Source: a virus. Taken from it: 64,000 nucleotides of DNA. The stretch spans positions 1-64,000 of IMG/VR virus record IMGVR_UViG_3300007640_008134. One strand, 5' to 3'. Position numbers and translations under genes: made by a program. Shown here in pieces: positions 35,601 to 44,216 of the stretch (positions are counted from its first letter, which is position 1; the number at the start of each line of letters is the position of its first letter). The notes under the pieces are model-generated. The model searched no databases, was not told the origin of the DNA, and saw nothing but the letters and a program-made list of their open reading frames with translations.

Positions 35601-38600
35601 TCCTATTAGAATTTTGTCTATTACACAAACAGCCAACGGGTTTGAAGCACAATTTGATAAACCTGTTCCATTTGCAGATGGCGAAATTGTAGGTTTTAAC
35701 AACATAAACGATGAAATAAACGGTTTTTGGTTAGCAAGAAATATTACATATAACAAAATGGAAATATATCTTGATACACCTATATCAGATGAGTTTATAG
35801 ACTTGTCAGATAGCACATTAGGTATTGTTACACAAATGAATTCAAGACGTGTTACAACATCTGAAAATATTAATGATATTGTGCAAAAATATGATATTAC
35901 AGATAACGAACGTATTTGGGTAGATGACAACGGAACAGGAAAGTTTGAAGTGTTTGATAACAAACCTGTTTTTGAATTCAAAAAAGAGTTATTAAACCCT
36001 AGAACAGGAGATACTGGTTTTGGTAGCGTTATTGCAGTAAGCGATAATAATACAATAATGGCTGTTGGCGCACCTGAATACGAAGATGGCGAAGTTTACA
36101 TTTATGCAAGACTTAGCGAAGCGTCTGATTTTGTACTAATACAAACTCTATCTCCAGTAGATCAAATTTCTATAGAAATTACAAATGCTACTCAAACTAA
36201 TCCTGTTGTAATTACTACATCGGAAAATCATAATTTAGTTGACGGTAGAAGAGTAAGATTTACAAATGTACCAGGTATGACTGATATTAACGACAACAAC
36301 TATTACATAGAAGTTGTTGACGATACTACACTTAATTTGTATAATGATGGGGCATTAACATCTTCTGTAGACGGAACTGGATTTGGTGCATATGTTTACA
36401 ATCCTTTAGTACATACTACTAGAGGAGATATGGCAAAATTATTATTTGATCCTTTAGGTAAATTTGGTACTAGTGTTTCTATATCACCAGATTCAAATTA
36501 TTTGTTTGTAGGCTCTCCTGATGCATCAAATGTTGCAACAAGATATCGCGGCGTATTAGATCCAGCTGGTGCATATGAAACAGGAGACATAGTAAGTCAA
36601 AAAGGTACTCTTTGGAGAGCCAAAGTAGACATTATTCCAGAAAGTAGCACAATCAATCTTTTAAGTCAAGATTGGGAAGAAGTTGATGTTATTAACATTG
36701 ATGCAGAAGGTTATACTATTCCTTACAATAATATGGGATATGTAAGTGTTTATAAAAAAGATACAAACAATAGTTTTAACTTATTAGAAAGATTTGTTTC
36801 ACCTGAACCTGTTGCAGATGAAAAATTTGGTCTTGCATTAAAGTCAAAAAATATTAGTGATTTTAGATACAGAACTTTTATTCGTAGTGCTACAGACAAT
36901 GGTAGAGTTTATTTTACAGAAAACAAAGAAGATGATTATAATAAAATTAAATTCACAAAAGATAAAAACTACAAAGGCGAATGGTTAACCATATCAAAAT
37001 ATATAGAAAATGAAATTGTATATTATGATGGTGATTTGTATCAAGCAAACACAACGGTATTAGCAGGTGATCCGTTTAATTCTAGTCAATGGACTTTACT
37101 TAGCGCAGGAATAGATTATTTAGGATACATTCCTAGTGCAGGCGACGGAGACTTATTAGATGAAGATAGTAGTGAGTTTGATTTAGCAACTGCTGTTGGT
37201 AGAAATTTTGATGTAAGTAGAAACGGAGATGTTTTAGTAATCGGCGGATACATTACTGCTGCTACAGAATATCGTGTAAGTGTTTATAGATATGCTAATA
37301 ATAGATTTGTTTGGTCACAAAACTTAGATGCACCGTTAGATGATATTTTATTTGGAGCAAGTATTGCAATTAGTGATGACGGATCAAAAGTTGCAATAGG
37401 AGCAATTAAAGCAGACGACACCGGTATTAATAATGGTAAAGTATATGTCTACAAATATAATAACACAGAATTTGTACTGGATCAAGAGTTACTTTCTCCT
37501 GATGGTGAGAAAAATGAAGAGTTTGGTGTAAAAGTAGATTTCTTTGGCAACAAACTTGCAGTTATGAGTGTCAATGGAAATACTTCATATACTATTGCGT
37601 TTGATAGCAATTTAACATATTTTGATAACAAGGCAACAGAATTAACTGATGTAGAATACGACACTGGACAAATTTATGTTTTTGAACCATTAAACAACAA
37701 ATTAGTCTATGCTGAAAAAATGCGTTATGCTAATAATTTTGCAGATGCAAGGAACCCGTTTGTTACCTTTGTTGACAACCATTATTATCTATCTGCACCG
37801 TTTGCTGAAAATAATACTAAACGTGGTTTTGTCACTGACTTTAGAAGTGAAAGAGGTGCAAATGCATGGATGACAAATAGTGTTGGTGAAAATTATGTAA
37901 ACATTGATAAAATTCGCGGCGTCTATTTGTATGATAAAATAACAAGTGACTTAATCACATACTTAGATGTATTAGACCCTATTCAAGGTAGAATTGCAGG
38001 ACCTGCAGAACAAGAACTAAGTTACAAAACATACTACGACCCTGCAACTTATAACGTTGGACTTATTACAGATTCAAATATATGGGATTCAACACAAGTT
38101 GGAAAGTTATGGTGGGATTTAAGCACGGTTAAATGGTTTAATCCTTATCAAGGTAATATTGAATATAAATCAAACACTTGGAATAAAGTAATACCGGGGT
38201 TTGAAGTTGATGTTTATGAATGGATACAATCAGATCTTTTACCAAGTGAATGGGATGAAATTGCCGACACGGTTGAAGGATTAGCAAATAACATAAGCGG
38301 TCAATCTAAATACAGCGATAGTCAATACACTACAACCAAAGTTTATGATCCTGTCAGTCAAACTTTTAGTAATCAGTATTTTTATTGGGTTAAAAATAAA
38401 AAAGTTACTCCTGATGTTGAATCAAGAAAAATTAGTGCTCAATCAGTATCTCAATTAATTTCTGATCCAGCAGGTAATGGATATAGGTTTGCTTTACTAT
38501 TAGATCAAAATAAAATATCATTACACAATGTAAGAAGTTTAATAAAAGATACCGATACAATTTTGCATGTTAACTACAATGCTATTGAAGATGCGTTAGA

Positions 38601-41600
38601 TTATAATATTCATACAGAATATAAATTACTAACTGAAGGGTTAGCATCAAGCAAACCATCTGATAATACCGTTAGAAAATGGGTTGATAGTTTAGTAGGC
38701 TACGATGCACAACAAAATCAAATTCCGTCACTCGATGTGAGTGTAGGAAGAAGATACGGTATTTTAGATAGCCCTCTACAATCTATGTTTGTAAACAAAA
38801 CAGAAGCATTAAAACAAATAGTAGAAAGAGTTAACAATGTATTTTCAAACAATTTAATTGTTGATGAATTTGATATCTCGCCATTATTTTCAATAGATGC
38901 TGCACCAAGTAAATTTAGTGGAGCATGGGATACAAAAGTTGCATCTGAAAACTTGTTGAGATTTGTAGGTACTGCAAAAATTACACAAGCAAAACTAACA
39001 CCTACTATAGTTGATGGTGTAATAACAGCAGTTACAATAACCAATAAAGGTAGAGGTTACATCGATCCAAATTATACCACTGGTGCTAGAAAAGGTCCAG
39101 TGGTAGAAATAGTTGGCACAGGCGAAAACGCAGAACTGCAAACTTACATAAATGAAATTGGACAAATTACAAGTGTAGAAGTTGTAAATGGCGGAAAAAA
39201 TTATTTAGATACAACTACACTTGTAGTTCGTCCGTTCAGTGTCTTAGTTGAAAACGACAGCACAATTAGCGGTTTTTGGAGTGTGTACTCTTGGAATAGC
39301 TCAACTCGTGATTGGTTTAGACAATATATTCAAAGTTATGACGTAACTAGATACTGGCAATATGTAGATTGGTATGCTACAGGTTACAATGCAACAACAG
39401 CAATTGATGAAGTTGTGCCTGGTGCATATGCACTATCTTCATTAAACAATAGAATTGGTAGTGTTGTAAAGATAGAAAACATTGGTTCAGGAGGCTGGTT
39501 ATTGTTAGAAAAAATTGATAATCAAGCCGAAGTAGATTACACCGTAAATTATAAAACTATTGGTAGACAAAACGGAACAATACAAATTAGCCAACTATTA
39601 TACAACAATCAGACAAGTGGTTTTGATAATCAAGTTTATGATGCAGTTCTTTACGATAGAGAACCGATCAACGAAACACGTATTATTATGTACGCTTTAC
39701 GAGATAATATTTTTGTAGATCAGTTAGAAGTGGAATGGAACAAACTATTCTTTAGCAGTGTTAGATATGCACTTGCAGAGCAACCAAGTATTGATTGGAT
39801 CTTTAAAACAAGTTTAGTTACAGCAAAGCACAATGTTGGAGAACTAGAACAAAAAATTACTTATCAAAACGATAACTTGCCAAATTATCAAGATTACGTC
39901 AATGAAGTAAAACCATTCTCAACAAAAGTTAGAGAATATATTAGTTCCTATGAAAAAGTTGATCCAACAAGAACTACAATTACAGATTTTGATGTTCCTC
40001 CTAGATATGATGCAGATAAAGGTAAAATTATCACAGACTTAGTTAAAGTTATTAACAATCAAATTGTTTTCTATGATAATGAAATTACAACATATCCTCA
40101 AAAACATTGGTTAGATAATGCTGGATATGAAATTACCAAATTTGTAATATCTAATGCAGGAAACTTGTATACGGATACAGCTAATGTAATAGTATCAGGT
40201 GGCGGCGGTCCTACATTAACAGGTTATGCTAGAGTAGGCGGCGGCAAAATTACCTTAATAGATGTTAATACAACAGGTGCAAAATATTACTCAGCACCTA
40301 CGGTTGAAATTAACGGAAGTGTTGAAGAAGGCGGTTCATCTGCAAAAGCATACGCTATCATAGGCAACGGTGTTTCGAGAAGGACACATATGTTAGTTAA
40401 GTTTGATAGAATTACAGGTAATTACTTGTTCTCTACATTAGACGAAACACAAACATTTACAGGAAATGGTGGCCAAACCGAGTTTTCAACTAAGTGGCCA
40501 ATGAGCACAAAAAAGGCAGATACGAAAATCTTTGTCAATAACGAACAGCTACTTACAAATGATTATGTAGTTTCTAACACCTTAGATACTTCAAAAGGTT
40601 ACGATAGATACTTAGGTAAAATTACATTTACAAATGCACCTGTTGATACAAGTACAATCGTAGTTGAGTATAAAAAATCAACAAACTTGTTACATGCAGT
40701 TGATAGAATTAATTATTTCTATAATCCTAAAACTGGTATGTTGGGAAAAGATTTATCACAGCTTATGGATGGTATTGATTATGGCGGTGTGCAACTTGAT
40801 AGTGTTGACTTTGGAACAGACAGAGGTTTTGAAGCTTCTCCATTTGGTTTAGATTTTGATACTTTTGACACAACATTTGAAGATGAAATTATTACATTAG
40901 ATGGAAGTACACAAGTAGTAGAGCTTGCCAATGTACTCGAATCAAATGTTCAATATAATGTATATTTGAATAATGTAAGAATAGATGATCCAAACTTCGA
41001 TGGTAGTAGTGCAACAGCTAATCCAAACGCTAAAATGGTAACTATTACAGGTGACGGTATTTCAAATACCGTATTCCTTGATAGTGATTATGTTACAACT
41101 GCTGCAAATGATATTTTAATTGTGCGTAAATCAACTAGTGATGGTAGCTTTACTCCTGAAACAACTGCATATGATGTTAGTTTACAAGGCGGTAATTTTG
41201 AATATACTACTGCTAACGGTATCGATGCTGGAGATATTGTTGTTGACGGAGATGGATTTGTTACAGAAACAACAAGTAAAGGTCCCGAAGAACAAGTTCC
41301 CGGACAAGTTTTAGACACAATGGATTTGCAAGTTTACAATGTTGTAAATGACGGACAAGGTGTTATAAGTGTTAAAACTCATATAACAGATGGCTCAACA
41401 ATTGAATATGATTTTGTAAAATATCCACAAGCAGATACAAGCATGATTGTAAAATTAAACAATTATGTTATGGATAGTAATGACTACACAATTGATTGGG
41501 AAACTGCTACAATTAGATTAGCCGATAGTAGTGCATGGGAAGCCAATGCATTACTAAGCATACTAACAATTGGTGCAAATGGTAAAAATATCATTGACAC

Positions 41601-43581
41601 TGATCAATATATTGCTGTAGATAACACCACTAGACTAGTTCCTACAAATGTTAAATTTGTAAATGACATGAGCGGATTTGTTACACTAAATGGTACATTG
41701 CAGTTTACAACAGATCCTGCAAATTATAGTTTACAAAAAGATGCAGACGGATTTTGTGTTATAGAATTTCCTGTGCCATTACAAACAGGAGATATTGTAA
41801 ATTATACATTGTATGAAGGTGAAACAAATCAATATAGTCAATTACTTGTTGATCAAACATTTGTATCAGACGGCGTAAACAGAGTACACAGGTTTACTAC
41901 AGATCCTATGGTACCGCTACCTGGTGTAGCAATGCCTTTATCTCATAGAATACTTGTGTCAGTTGATAACAAGTTTTTGAATCCTGGCTATAAAACAAGA
42001 CATACATTAACAACAGAACGTGCATATCCAATTGATCTATGGCAATTTGAAGATCCTACTCAAATTAGAAACAGCGATGTTTTTGCCTACGTAAACGATC
42101 AAAAATTAGGACCACAAGATTATTTGTATGATCCAATTAATGGTAGAGTACAATTATTAAGTAACACCGTTGGATTAGCAGGTCAAGTGCTTGACATATA
42201 TGTAGTACGTGATGCAGAATATTATTTTGTAGATACCGTTGTTACAATCACTAACGGTGATGCAATTAACAATTACGAGCAAGGCGATGTTGTTGAATTT
42301 GCAACAACTGACGATAGTACAACCCAAGTAGCAACCGTTGAAACTTTTACAAGAAATGGTAGCGAGGTAAAAATTAAACTTCAAGGATACCTTAGAGACC
42401 TAATACAAATTAAAAGTTTAGATGATACACCTCCAGTTATTGCAAGTTCGCTTGTTGATAGTACACAAGTTGTTATTAGCAAAATTGAATGTGTGGAAAG
42501 TGACAACTTGACATTAGATCAAGTTCCTGCTGCTGGAAGTGATGTAAACATTTATGTGTTTAGTAATCATGACATAAACGATATAAGAAGAAACACTTAC
42601 GATGTTGTATACTACACAACACACGCACCAGTTGGTTCAGATGAATATATTGAAAAGAATAGCTTGTCGAGAGGTTATATTAAACTTGAAAAAACAGCAG
42701 TATCTGCTGAATATGTTTGGGTGTTGAGAAATGGTATTTTACAAACGCCTAATATTGATTACAAGTTAACTCCTGGTTTAGATGCTGTGCAATTAATGAG
42801 AAAACCTGGCGGTACAGAAACTATTGAAGTAATTCAGTTTGCAGCAATTGTAAGTAAACCTAAGTTTGCATATAGAATATTTAAAGATATGCTCAACAGA
42901 ACTCATTATAAGCGTATTAGTAATTCAAATTCATATGAATTAAATCAACCTTTAAATTACTATGATAATAGTATTGTGTTAACTGATGCAACGGGTATTC
43001 AAGAACCAAATAGATCTATTGGCTTGCCTGGAGTTATTTGGGTAGATAAAGAACGCATTGAATACTATTCTGTTACCGGTAATGTTTTAAGGCAAATTCG
43101 TAGAGGTACATTAGGCACAGGTACACCTAATATAATACCAAAAGGTACAACCGTTTACGGACAAGGTATAGAAGAAAATATACCATACAAAGATGCAACA
43201 TACACAACAAAGTATGTAGGCGACGGTTCAACACATCAATTTGTTTTAGACTTTGTAACTGATACAATCAATTCATTTGATGTCTTTGTTGGCGGACGTA
43301 GATTAAGAAAAAATAGTATTAGTGTGTTTAATCAAACATTAGACCAAGATTCGCCTGACGCAGACGAAACGGTGCCGGCAGAATTTTCTGTCGAAGTTGT
43401 ATCTGTAGATGGCACATTGCAAACGGTGTTAACACTTGCAGATATTCCTGCAGACGGAATAAACATTCAGATTGTAAGAAAAACTGGTAAAGTTTGGTCA
43501 GACACTGATAAATCACTTGTAGATAGTAATAATCAAATTGCTAATTTTATAAAGAAATCAACAATATCGTATCCCCGATAA
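29668..43581 (+). CDS. giant multidomain virion structural protein (baseplate/fibre)
   Basis: One uninterrupted frame encodes 4637 residues. The N-terminus (LLPRYFRTDQNKKFLSATLD, EQEFYAWDPHIDF) is a conserved start seen in large structural proteins of marine T4-like phages after gp6, so it takes the position of gp7/gp8. Residues about 2110-2640 contain FG-GAP-type repeats (FGSVIAVSDNN, FGTSVSISPD, FGASIAISDDGS) suggesting a beta-propeller. Near residues 720 and 950, and repeatedly between 3615 and 4600, a module recurs in which VxVNNxxL leads into a DY step and then paired strands. It is probably an elongated wedge extension or host-contact arm; that role is inference. A late box for the next gene overlaps its 3' end. 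Confidence 0.85.
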   Translation: MAYNDNQNEYPIPQNSNEQRNNDALLPRYFRTDQNKKFLSATLDQFTNPGVVEKINGFVGRREAKAANINDQYVADITKNREDYQLETFGVVTDILGNVNFDADYLDMLGTLKSFNGTIDNHNNLFEQEFYAWDPHIDFDKFTNFREYYWLPNGPQEVPVRGQSKEVTSTYVVETVVDDDNTAFLITPDGLTRNKSIKLFRGQTYRFEVNAPGNPFGIALSRAYQSGVFEDSALIINPFTDGVTITHNETDNPVIDKDDYIKEGFVENGVLEFTIPTNAPDTLYYISQNDINTSGVFNIFDIEENTEINVEEEIIGKKTYTTESGWEFSNGMKVYFTGEVTPAEYANGLFYVEGVGSKIQLISVDSLEVPATFTTNTFVPFDTNGFDRVPFSDATTFAGTKDYFVISRRDNSKNAWARYNKWFHRDVIVKSAEINNQLLELDQSSRAKRPIIEFEPNLRLYNHGTTFKQNVNLVDNFTKDVMSTIEGSVGYNVDGIDLAEGMRVLFTADQDYLVNGKIFQVKFITHNNVKQIALIETDDTDPILDQTILASQGNKNGGKSFWYNGTEWKLAQDKSGVNQAPLFDLFDKDGYSISDTNYYLNNDFTGNRIFNYRVGEGTNDTELGFPLTYQNFVNIGDIVFDFSMLNKTYSYEKIDNTTGTISSDTLFLKKTDNGTTLVNAWKKANRKSRQYVVRKYTGEEFTNNFPIDVYTNSANLTDIDVRVFVNNDYKIAGVDYAFINENNVRKIVLNKNIEFTDIVIVKTYSSANKNENGYYEIPHNFERNPLNNNIIEFTLGQVNDHVEGLVQELSNFSGIHPGENNLRDLGDIIPFGRKFVKHSGPFNLALYHLVSKENNIVNAARFALNEYTKFKRLFLQVAKENSFTGNVKEQVDQIFYSINSEKNKRMPFYSSDMLGVGGSKKLSYEVLDFRNQYYALSELFDKTKISNKAVNVYVNNIQLTHGIDYEFDENGFVKITSTLSNGDEIEIFEYANTEGSFVPPTPTKIGMYPAFEPKKFLDTSYSTPTQVIQGHDGSLTVAFNDYRDELLLELEKRIFNNLKVAYDTSIFDIHDIIGGQNRNTKITNRQIDAIMIKDFLDWNKIAKVKDYTNNDFVTFGSPFTYNYRLSTSPSNVQLPGFWRGVYKFAYDTDTPHLTPWQMIGFSIKPSWWEAQYGPAPYTSDNLVLWNDLSKGIIREPNKPVRINPKYVRPNLLKHLPVNSNGQVVSPVESGYSRSFSYTTSNFLPFKFGDHGPTETAWRRSSGYPFSLMVAAIVLKPSHVIGVGFDRSRITRDLSGDLIYADTNKTIRLQDIKFPQQELDDGYCITGGFVNWITEYSNTNVDADYSQYITNIQTFDNKIAFKLAGFADKNKLKLVLDSKTPLNKGNVFVPFENYDISLRKSSVLDVVTYSGIIIERVSGGYKINGFDDQNPTFKYFAHRTTANDPNFSVGGISESFIPWAENKIYVAGKIVQYQDKYYRVNQTHTSTNDFDSSKFSLLSSLPIVGGVTATLRKNFESQVSVLDYGTILPSVQEVVDFIIGYGKQLQNQGFVFDYYNSSINAIENWSLSAKEFLFWTTQNWSENSVITLSPGANRLLFSSEYFVVDNIFDSITGAVLNESKKPIKNAKSNIARDKTNLFSLKSDNEGIYFCKLNLIQKEHVVILDNKTVFNDTIYDPETGYRQERLKVVGYRTDGWNGSLNIPGFTYDDSKVTEWKSWKDYQIGDLVKFKEFYYSANVKHSGTEEFNYSLWQRLPERPQKSLTPNWDYKANQFTDFYDLDTDNFDSEQQRLAQHLIGYQKRDYLQNIIQDDVSQYKFYQGFIQDKGTNNALTKLFDKLGSADKDSLEFFEEWAIRVGQYGATSSYEEVEFQLDESKFRIEPQTIELVQSVNNTRTDLVYQYPKKDIYLSTTEYNNEPFPVIYREEEYSKTGGYVKLDQIDFIAKTFVDILALDVDSVDIGDYVWVPENNQTWNVYKHIQSPIRILSITQTANGFEAQFDKPVPFADGEIVGFNNINDEINGFWLARNITYNKMEIYLDTPISDEFIDLSDSTLGIVTQMNSRRVTTSENINDIVQKYDITDNERIWVDDNGTGKFEVFDNKPVFEFKKELLNPRTGDTGFGSVIAVSDNNTIMAVGAPEYEDGEVYIYARLSEASDFVLIQTLSPVDQISIEITNATQTNPVVITTSENHNLVDGRRVRFTNVPGMTDINDNNYYIEVVDDTTLNLYNDGALTSSVDGTGFGAYVYNPLVHTTRGDMAKLLFDPLGKFGTSVSISPDSNYLFVGSPDASNVATRYRGVLDPAGAYETGDIVSQKGTLWRAKVDIIPESSTINLLSQDWEEVDVINIDAEGYTIPYNNMGYVSVYKKDTNNSFNLLERFVSPEPVADEKFGLALKSKNISDFRYRTFIRSATDNGRVYFTENKEDDYNKIKFTKDKNYKGEWLTISKYIENEIVYYDGDLYQANTTVLAGDPFNSSQWTLLSAGIDYLGYIPSAGDGDLLDEDSSEFDLATAVGRNFDVSRNGDVLVIGGYITAATEYRVSVYRYANNRFVWSQNLDAPLDDILFGASIAISDDGSKVAIGAIKADDTGINNGKVYVYKYNNTEFVLDQELLSPDGEKNEEFGVKVDFFGNKLAVMSVNGNTSYTIAFDSNLTYFDNKATELTDVEYDTGQIYVFEPLNNKLVYAEKMRYANNFADARNPFVTFVDNHYYLSAPFAENNTKRGFVTDFRSERGANAWMTNSVGENYVNIDKIRGVYLYDKITSDLITYLDVLDPIQGRIAGPAEQELSYKTYYDPATYNVGLITDSNIWDSTQVGKLWWDLSTVKWFNPYQGNIEYKSNTWNKVIPGFEVDVYEWIQSDLLPSEWDEIADTVEGLANNISGQSKYSDSQYTTTKVYDPVSQTFSNQYFYWVKNKKVTPDVESRKISAQSVSQLISDPAGNGYRFALLLDQNKISLHNVRSLIKDTDTILHVNYNAIEDALDYNIHTEYKLLTEGLASSKPSDNTVRKWVDSLVGYDAQQNQIPSLDVSVGRRYGILDSPLQSMFVNKTEALKQIVERVNNVFSNNLIVDEFDISPLFSIDAAPSKFSGAWDTKVASENLLRFVGTAKITQAKLTPTIVDGVITAVTITNKGRGYIDPNYTTGARKGPVVEIVGTGENAELQTYINEIGQITSVEVVNGGKNYLDTTTLVVRPFSVLVENDSTISGFWSVYSWNSSTRDWFRQYIQSYDVTRYWQYVDWYATGYNATTAIDEVVPGAYALSSLNNRIGSVVKIENIGSGGWLLLEKIDNQAEVDYTVNYKTIGRQNGTIQISQLLYNNQTSGFDNQVYDAVLYDREPINETRIIMYALRDNIFVDQLEVEWNKLFFSSVRYALAEQPSIDWIFKTSLVTAKHNVGELEQKITYQNDNLPNYQDYVNEVKPFSTKVREYISSYEKVDPTRTTITDFDVPPRYDADKGKIITDLVKVINNQIVFYDNEITTYPQKHWLDNAGYEITKFVISNAGNLYTDTANVIVSGGGGPTLTGYARVGGGKITLIDVNTTGAKYYSAPTVEINGSVEEGGSSAKAYAIIGNGVSRRTHMLVKFDRITGNYLFSTLDETQTFTGNGGQTEFSTKWPMSTKKADTKIFVNNEQLLTNDYVVSNTLDTSKGYDRYLGKITFTNAPVDTSTIVVEYKKSTNLLHAVDRINYFYNPKTGMLGKDLSQLMDGIDYGGVQLDSVDFGTDRGFEASPFGLDFDTFDTTFEDEIITLDGSTQVVELANVLESNVQYNVYLNNVRIDDPNFDGSSATANPNAKMVTITGDGISNTVFLDSDYVTTAANDILIVRKSTSDGSFTPETTAYDVSLQGGNFEYTTANGIDAGDIVVDGDGFVTETTSKGPEEQVPGQVLDTMDLQVYNVVNDGQGVISVKTHITDGSTIEYDFVKYPQADTSMIVKLNNYVMDSNDYTIDWETATIRLADSSAWEANALLSILTIGANGKNIIDTDQYIAVDNTTRLVPTNVKFVNDMSGFVTLNGTLQFTTDPANYSLQKDADGFCVIEFPVPLQTGDIVNYTLYEGETNQYSQLLVDQTFVSDGVNRVHRFTTDPMVPLPGVAMPLSHRILVSVDNKFLNPGYKTRHTLTTERAYPIDLWQFEDPTQIRNSDVFAYVNDQKLGPQDYLYDPINGRVQLLSNTVGLAGQVLDIYVVRDAEYYFVDTVVTITNGDAINNYEQGDVVEFATTDDSTTQVATVETFTRNGSEVKIKLQGYLRDLIQIKSLDDTPPVIASSLVDSTQVVISKIECVESDNLTLDQVPAAGSDVNIYVFSNHDINDIRRNTYDVVYYTTHAPVGSDEYIEKNSLSRGYIKLEKTAVSAEYVWVLRNGILQTPNIDYKLTPGLDAVQLMRKPGGTETIEVIQFAAIVSKPKFAYRIFKDMLNRTHYKRISNSNSYELNQPLNYYDNSIVLTDATGIQEPNRSIGLPGVIWVDKERIEYYSVTGNVLRQIRRGTLGTGTPNIIPKGTTVYGQGIEENIPYKDATYTTKYVGDGSTHQFVLDFVTDTINSFDVFVGGRRLRKNSISVFNQTLDQDSPDADETVPAEFSVEVVSVDGTLQTVLTLADIPADGINIQIVRKTGKVWSDTDKSLVDSNNQIANFIKKSTISYPR

Positions 43582-43585
43582 ATAC
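43578..43585 (+). promoter_or_regulatory. late-promoter-like box
   Basis: ATAAATAC overlaps the stop of the giant gene and precedes AGGAACGG and the ATG at 43608. Confidence 0.55.
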
Positions 43586-43607
43586 AATATAGGAACGGAA
43601 AATAAAA

Positions 43608-44216
43608 ATGATTAATGATCAAAGTGGAGTACACATAGAAGGACATATAAAAATATACAATCCTGAATCAGGCTTTGTATTTGTGAATAAGCGTAATGCT
43701 ATTCATTATGAAAACATGAGTATTTCACTAGCTGAAAGTTTAGGAAATGCTGGTGAAGGATTTGTGTATCAAATGGCGTTTGGCAACGGTGGTACTAGCG
43801 TTGATCCGACAGGTATTATAACATATCTAACACCTAACAGCACTGGCACAAATTCAAGTTTATATAACGAAACTTATGCTAAAGTTGTGGACGACAGAAG
43901 TGTTAATAATTCAGATCCTACAAGAAATAAAATTGAAACTAGACATGTTAGTGGTACAAATTACACCGACCTAGTTGTAAGTTGTTTGTTAGATTATGGC
44001 GAACCAGATGGACAAGATGCTTTTGACACAGCAGCAAATACTGAAGATCAATTTGTTTTTGATGAGTTAGGCTTGAAAGCATATTCAAGTGACACAAACG
44101 GTAGTGGCAGATTGTTAACACATGTTATTTTCCATCCTGTACAAAAGTCTTTAAACAGATTAATTCAAGTTGATTACACCGTTAGAGTGCAAAGCCTTAG
44201 CGGAGGGAATAGCTAA
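43608..44216 (+). CDS. structural protein, baseplate-to-fibre connector candidate
   Basis: The 202-residue protein is predicted beta-rich with no repeats: HIEGHIKIYNPESGFVFV at the start and LTHVIFHPVQKSLNRLIQVD near the end. The last residues (SLSGGNS) resemble the SGGNS-type end of gp6. It is coupled to the collar-fibre gene by TAATG. Conserved position between the giant protein and the fibre genes points to a baseplate or fibre-attachment role; I do not recognise a named family. Confidence 0.6.
   Translation: MINDQSGVHIEGHIKIYNPESGFVFVNKRNAIHYENMSISLAESLGNAGEGFVYQMAFGNGGTSVDPTGIITYLTPNSTGTNSSLYNETYAKVVDDRSVNNSDPTRNKIETRHVSGTNYTDLVVSCLLDYGEPDGQDAFDTAANTEDQFVFDELGLKAYSSDTNGSGRLLTHVIFHPVQKSLNRLIQVDYTVRVQSLSGGNS

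Noticed and set aside
29668-43581. Giant gene as an assembly fusion of several genes
   Set aside because: The frame is continuous with uniform codon use, no internal ribosome site or stop remnant was noticed, and repeated modules span the length.
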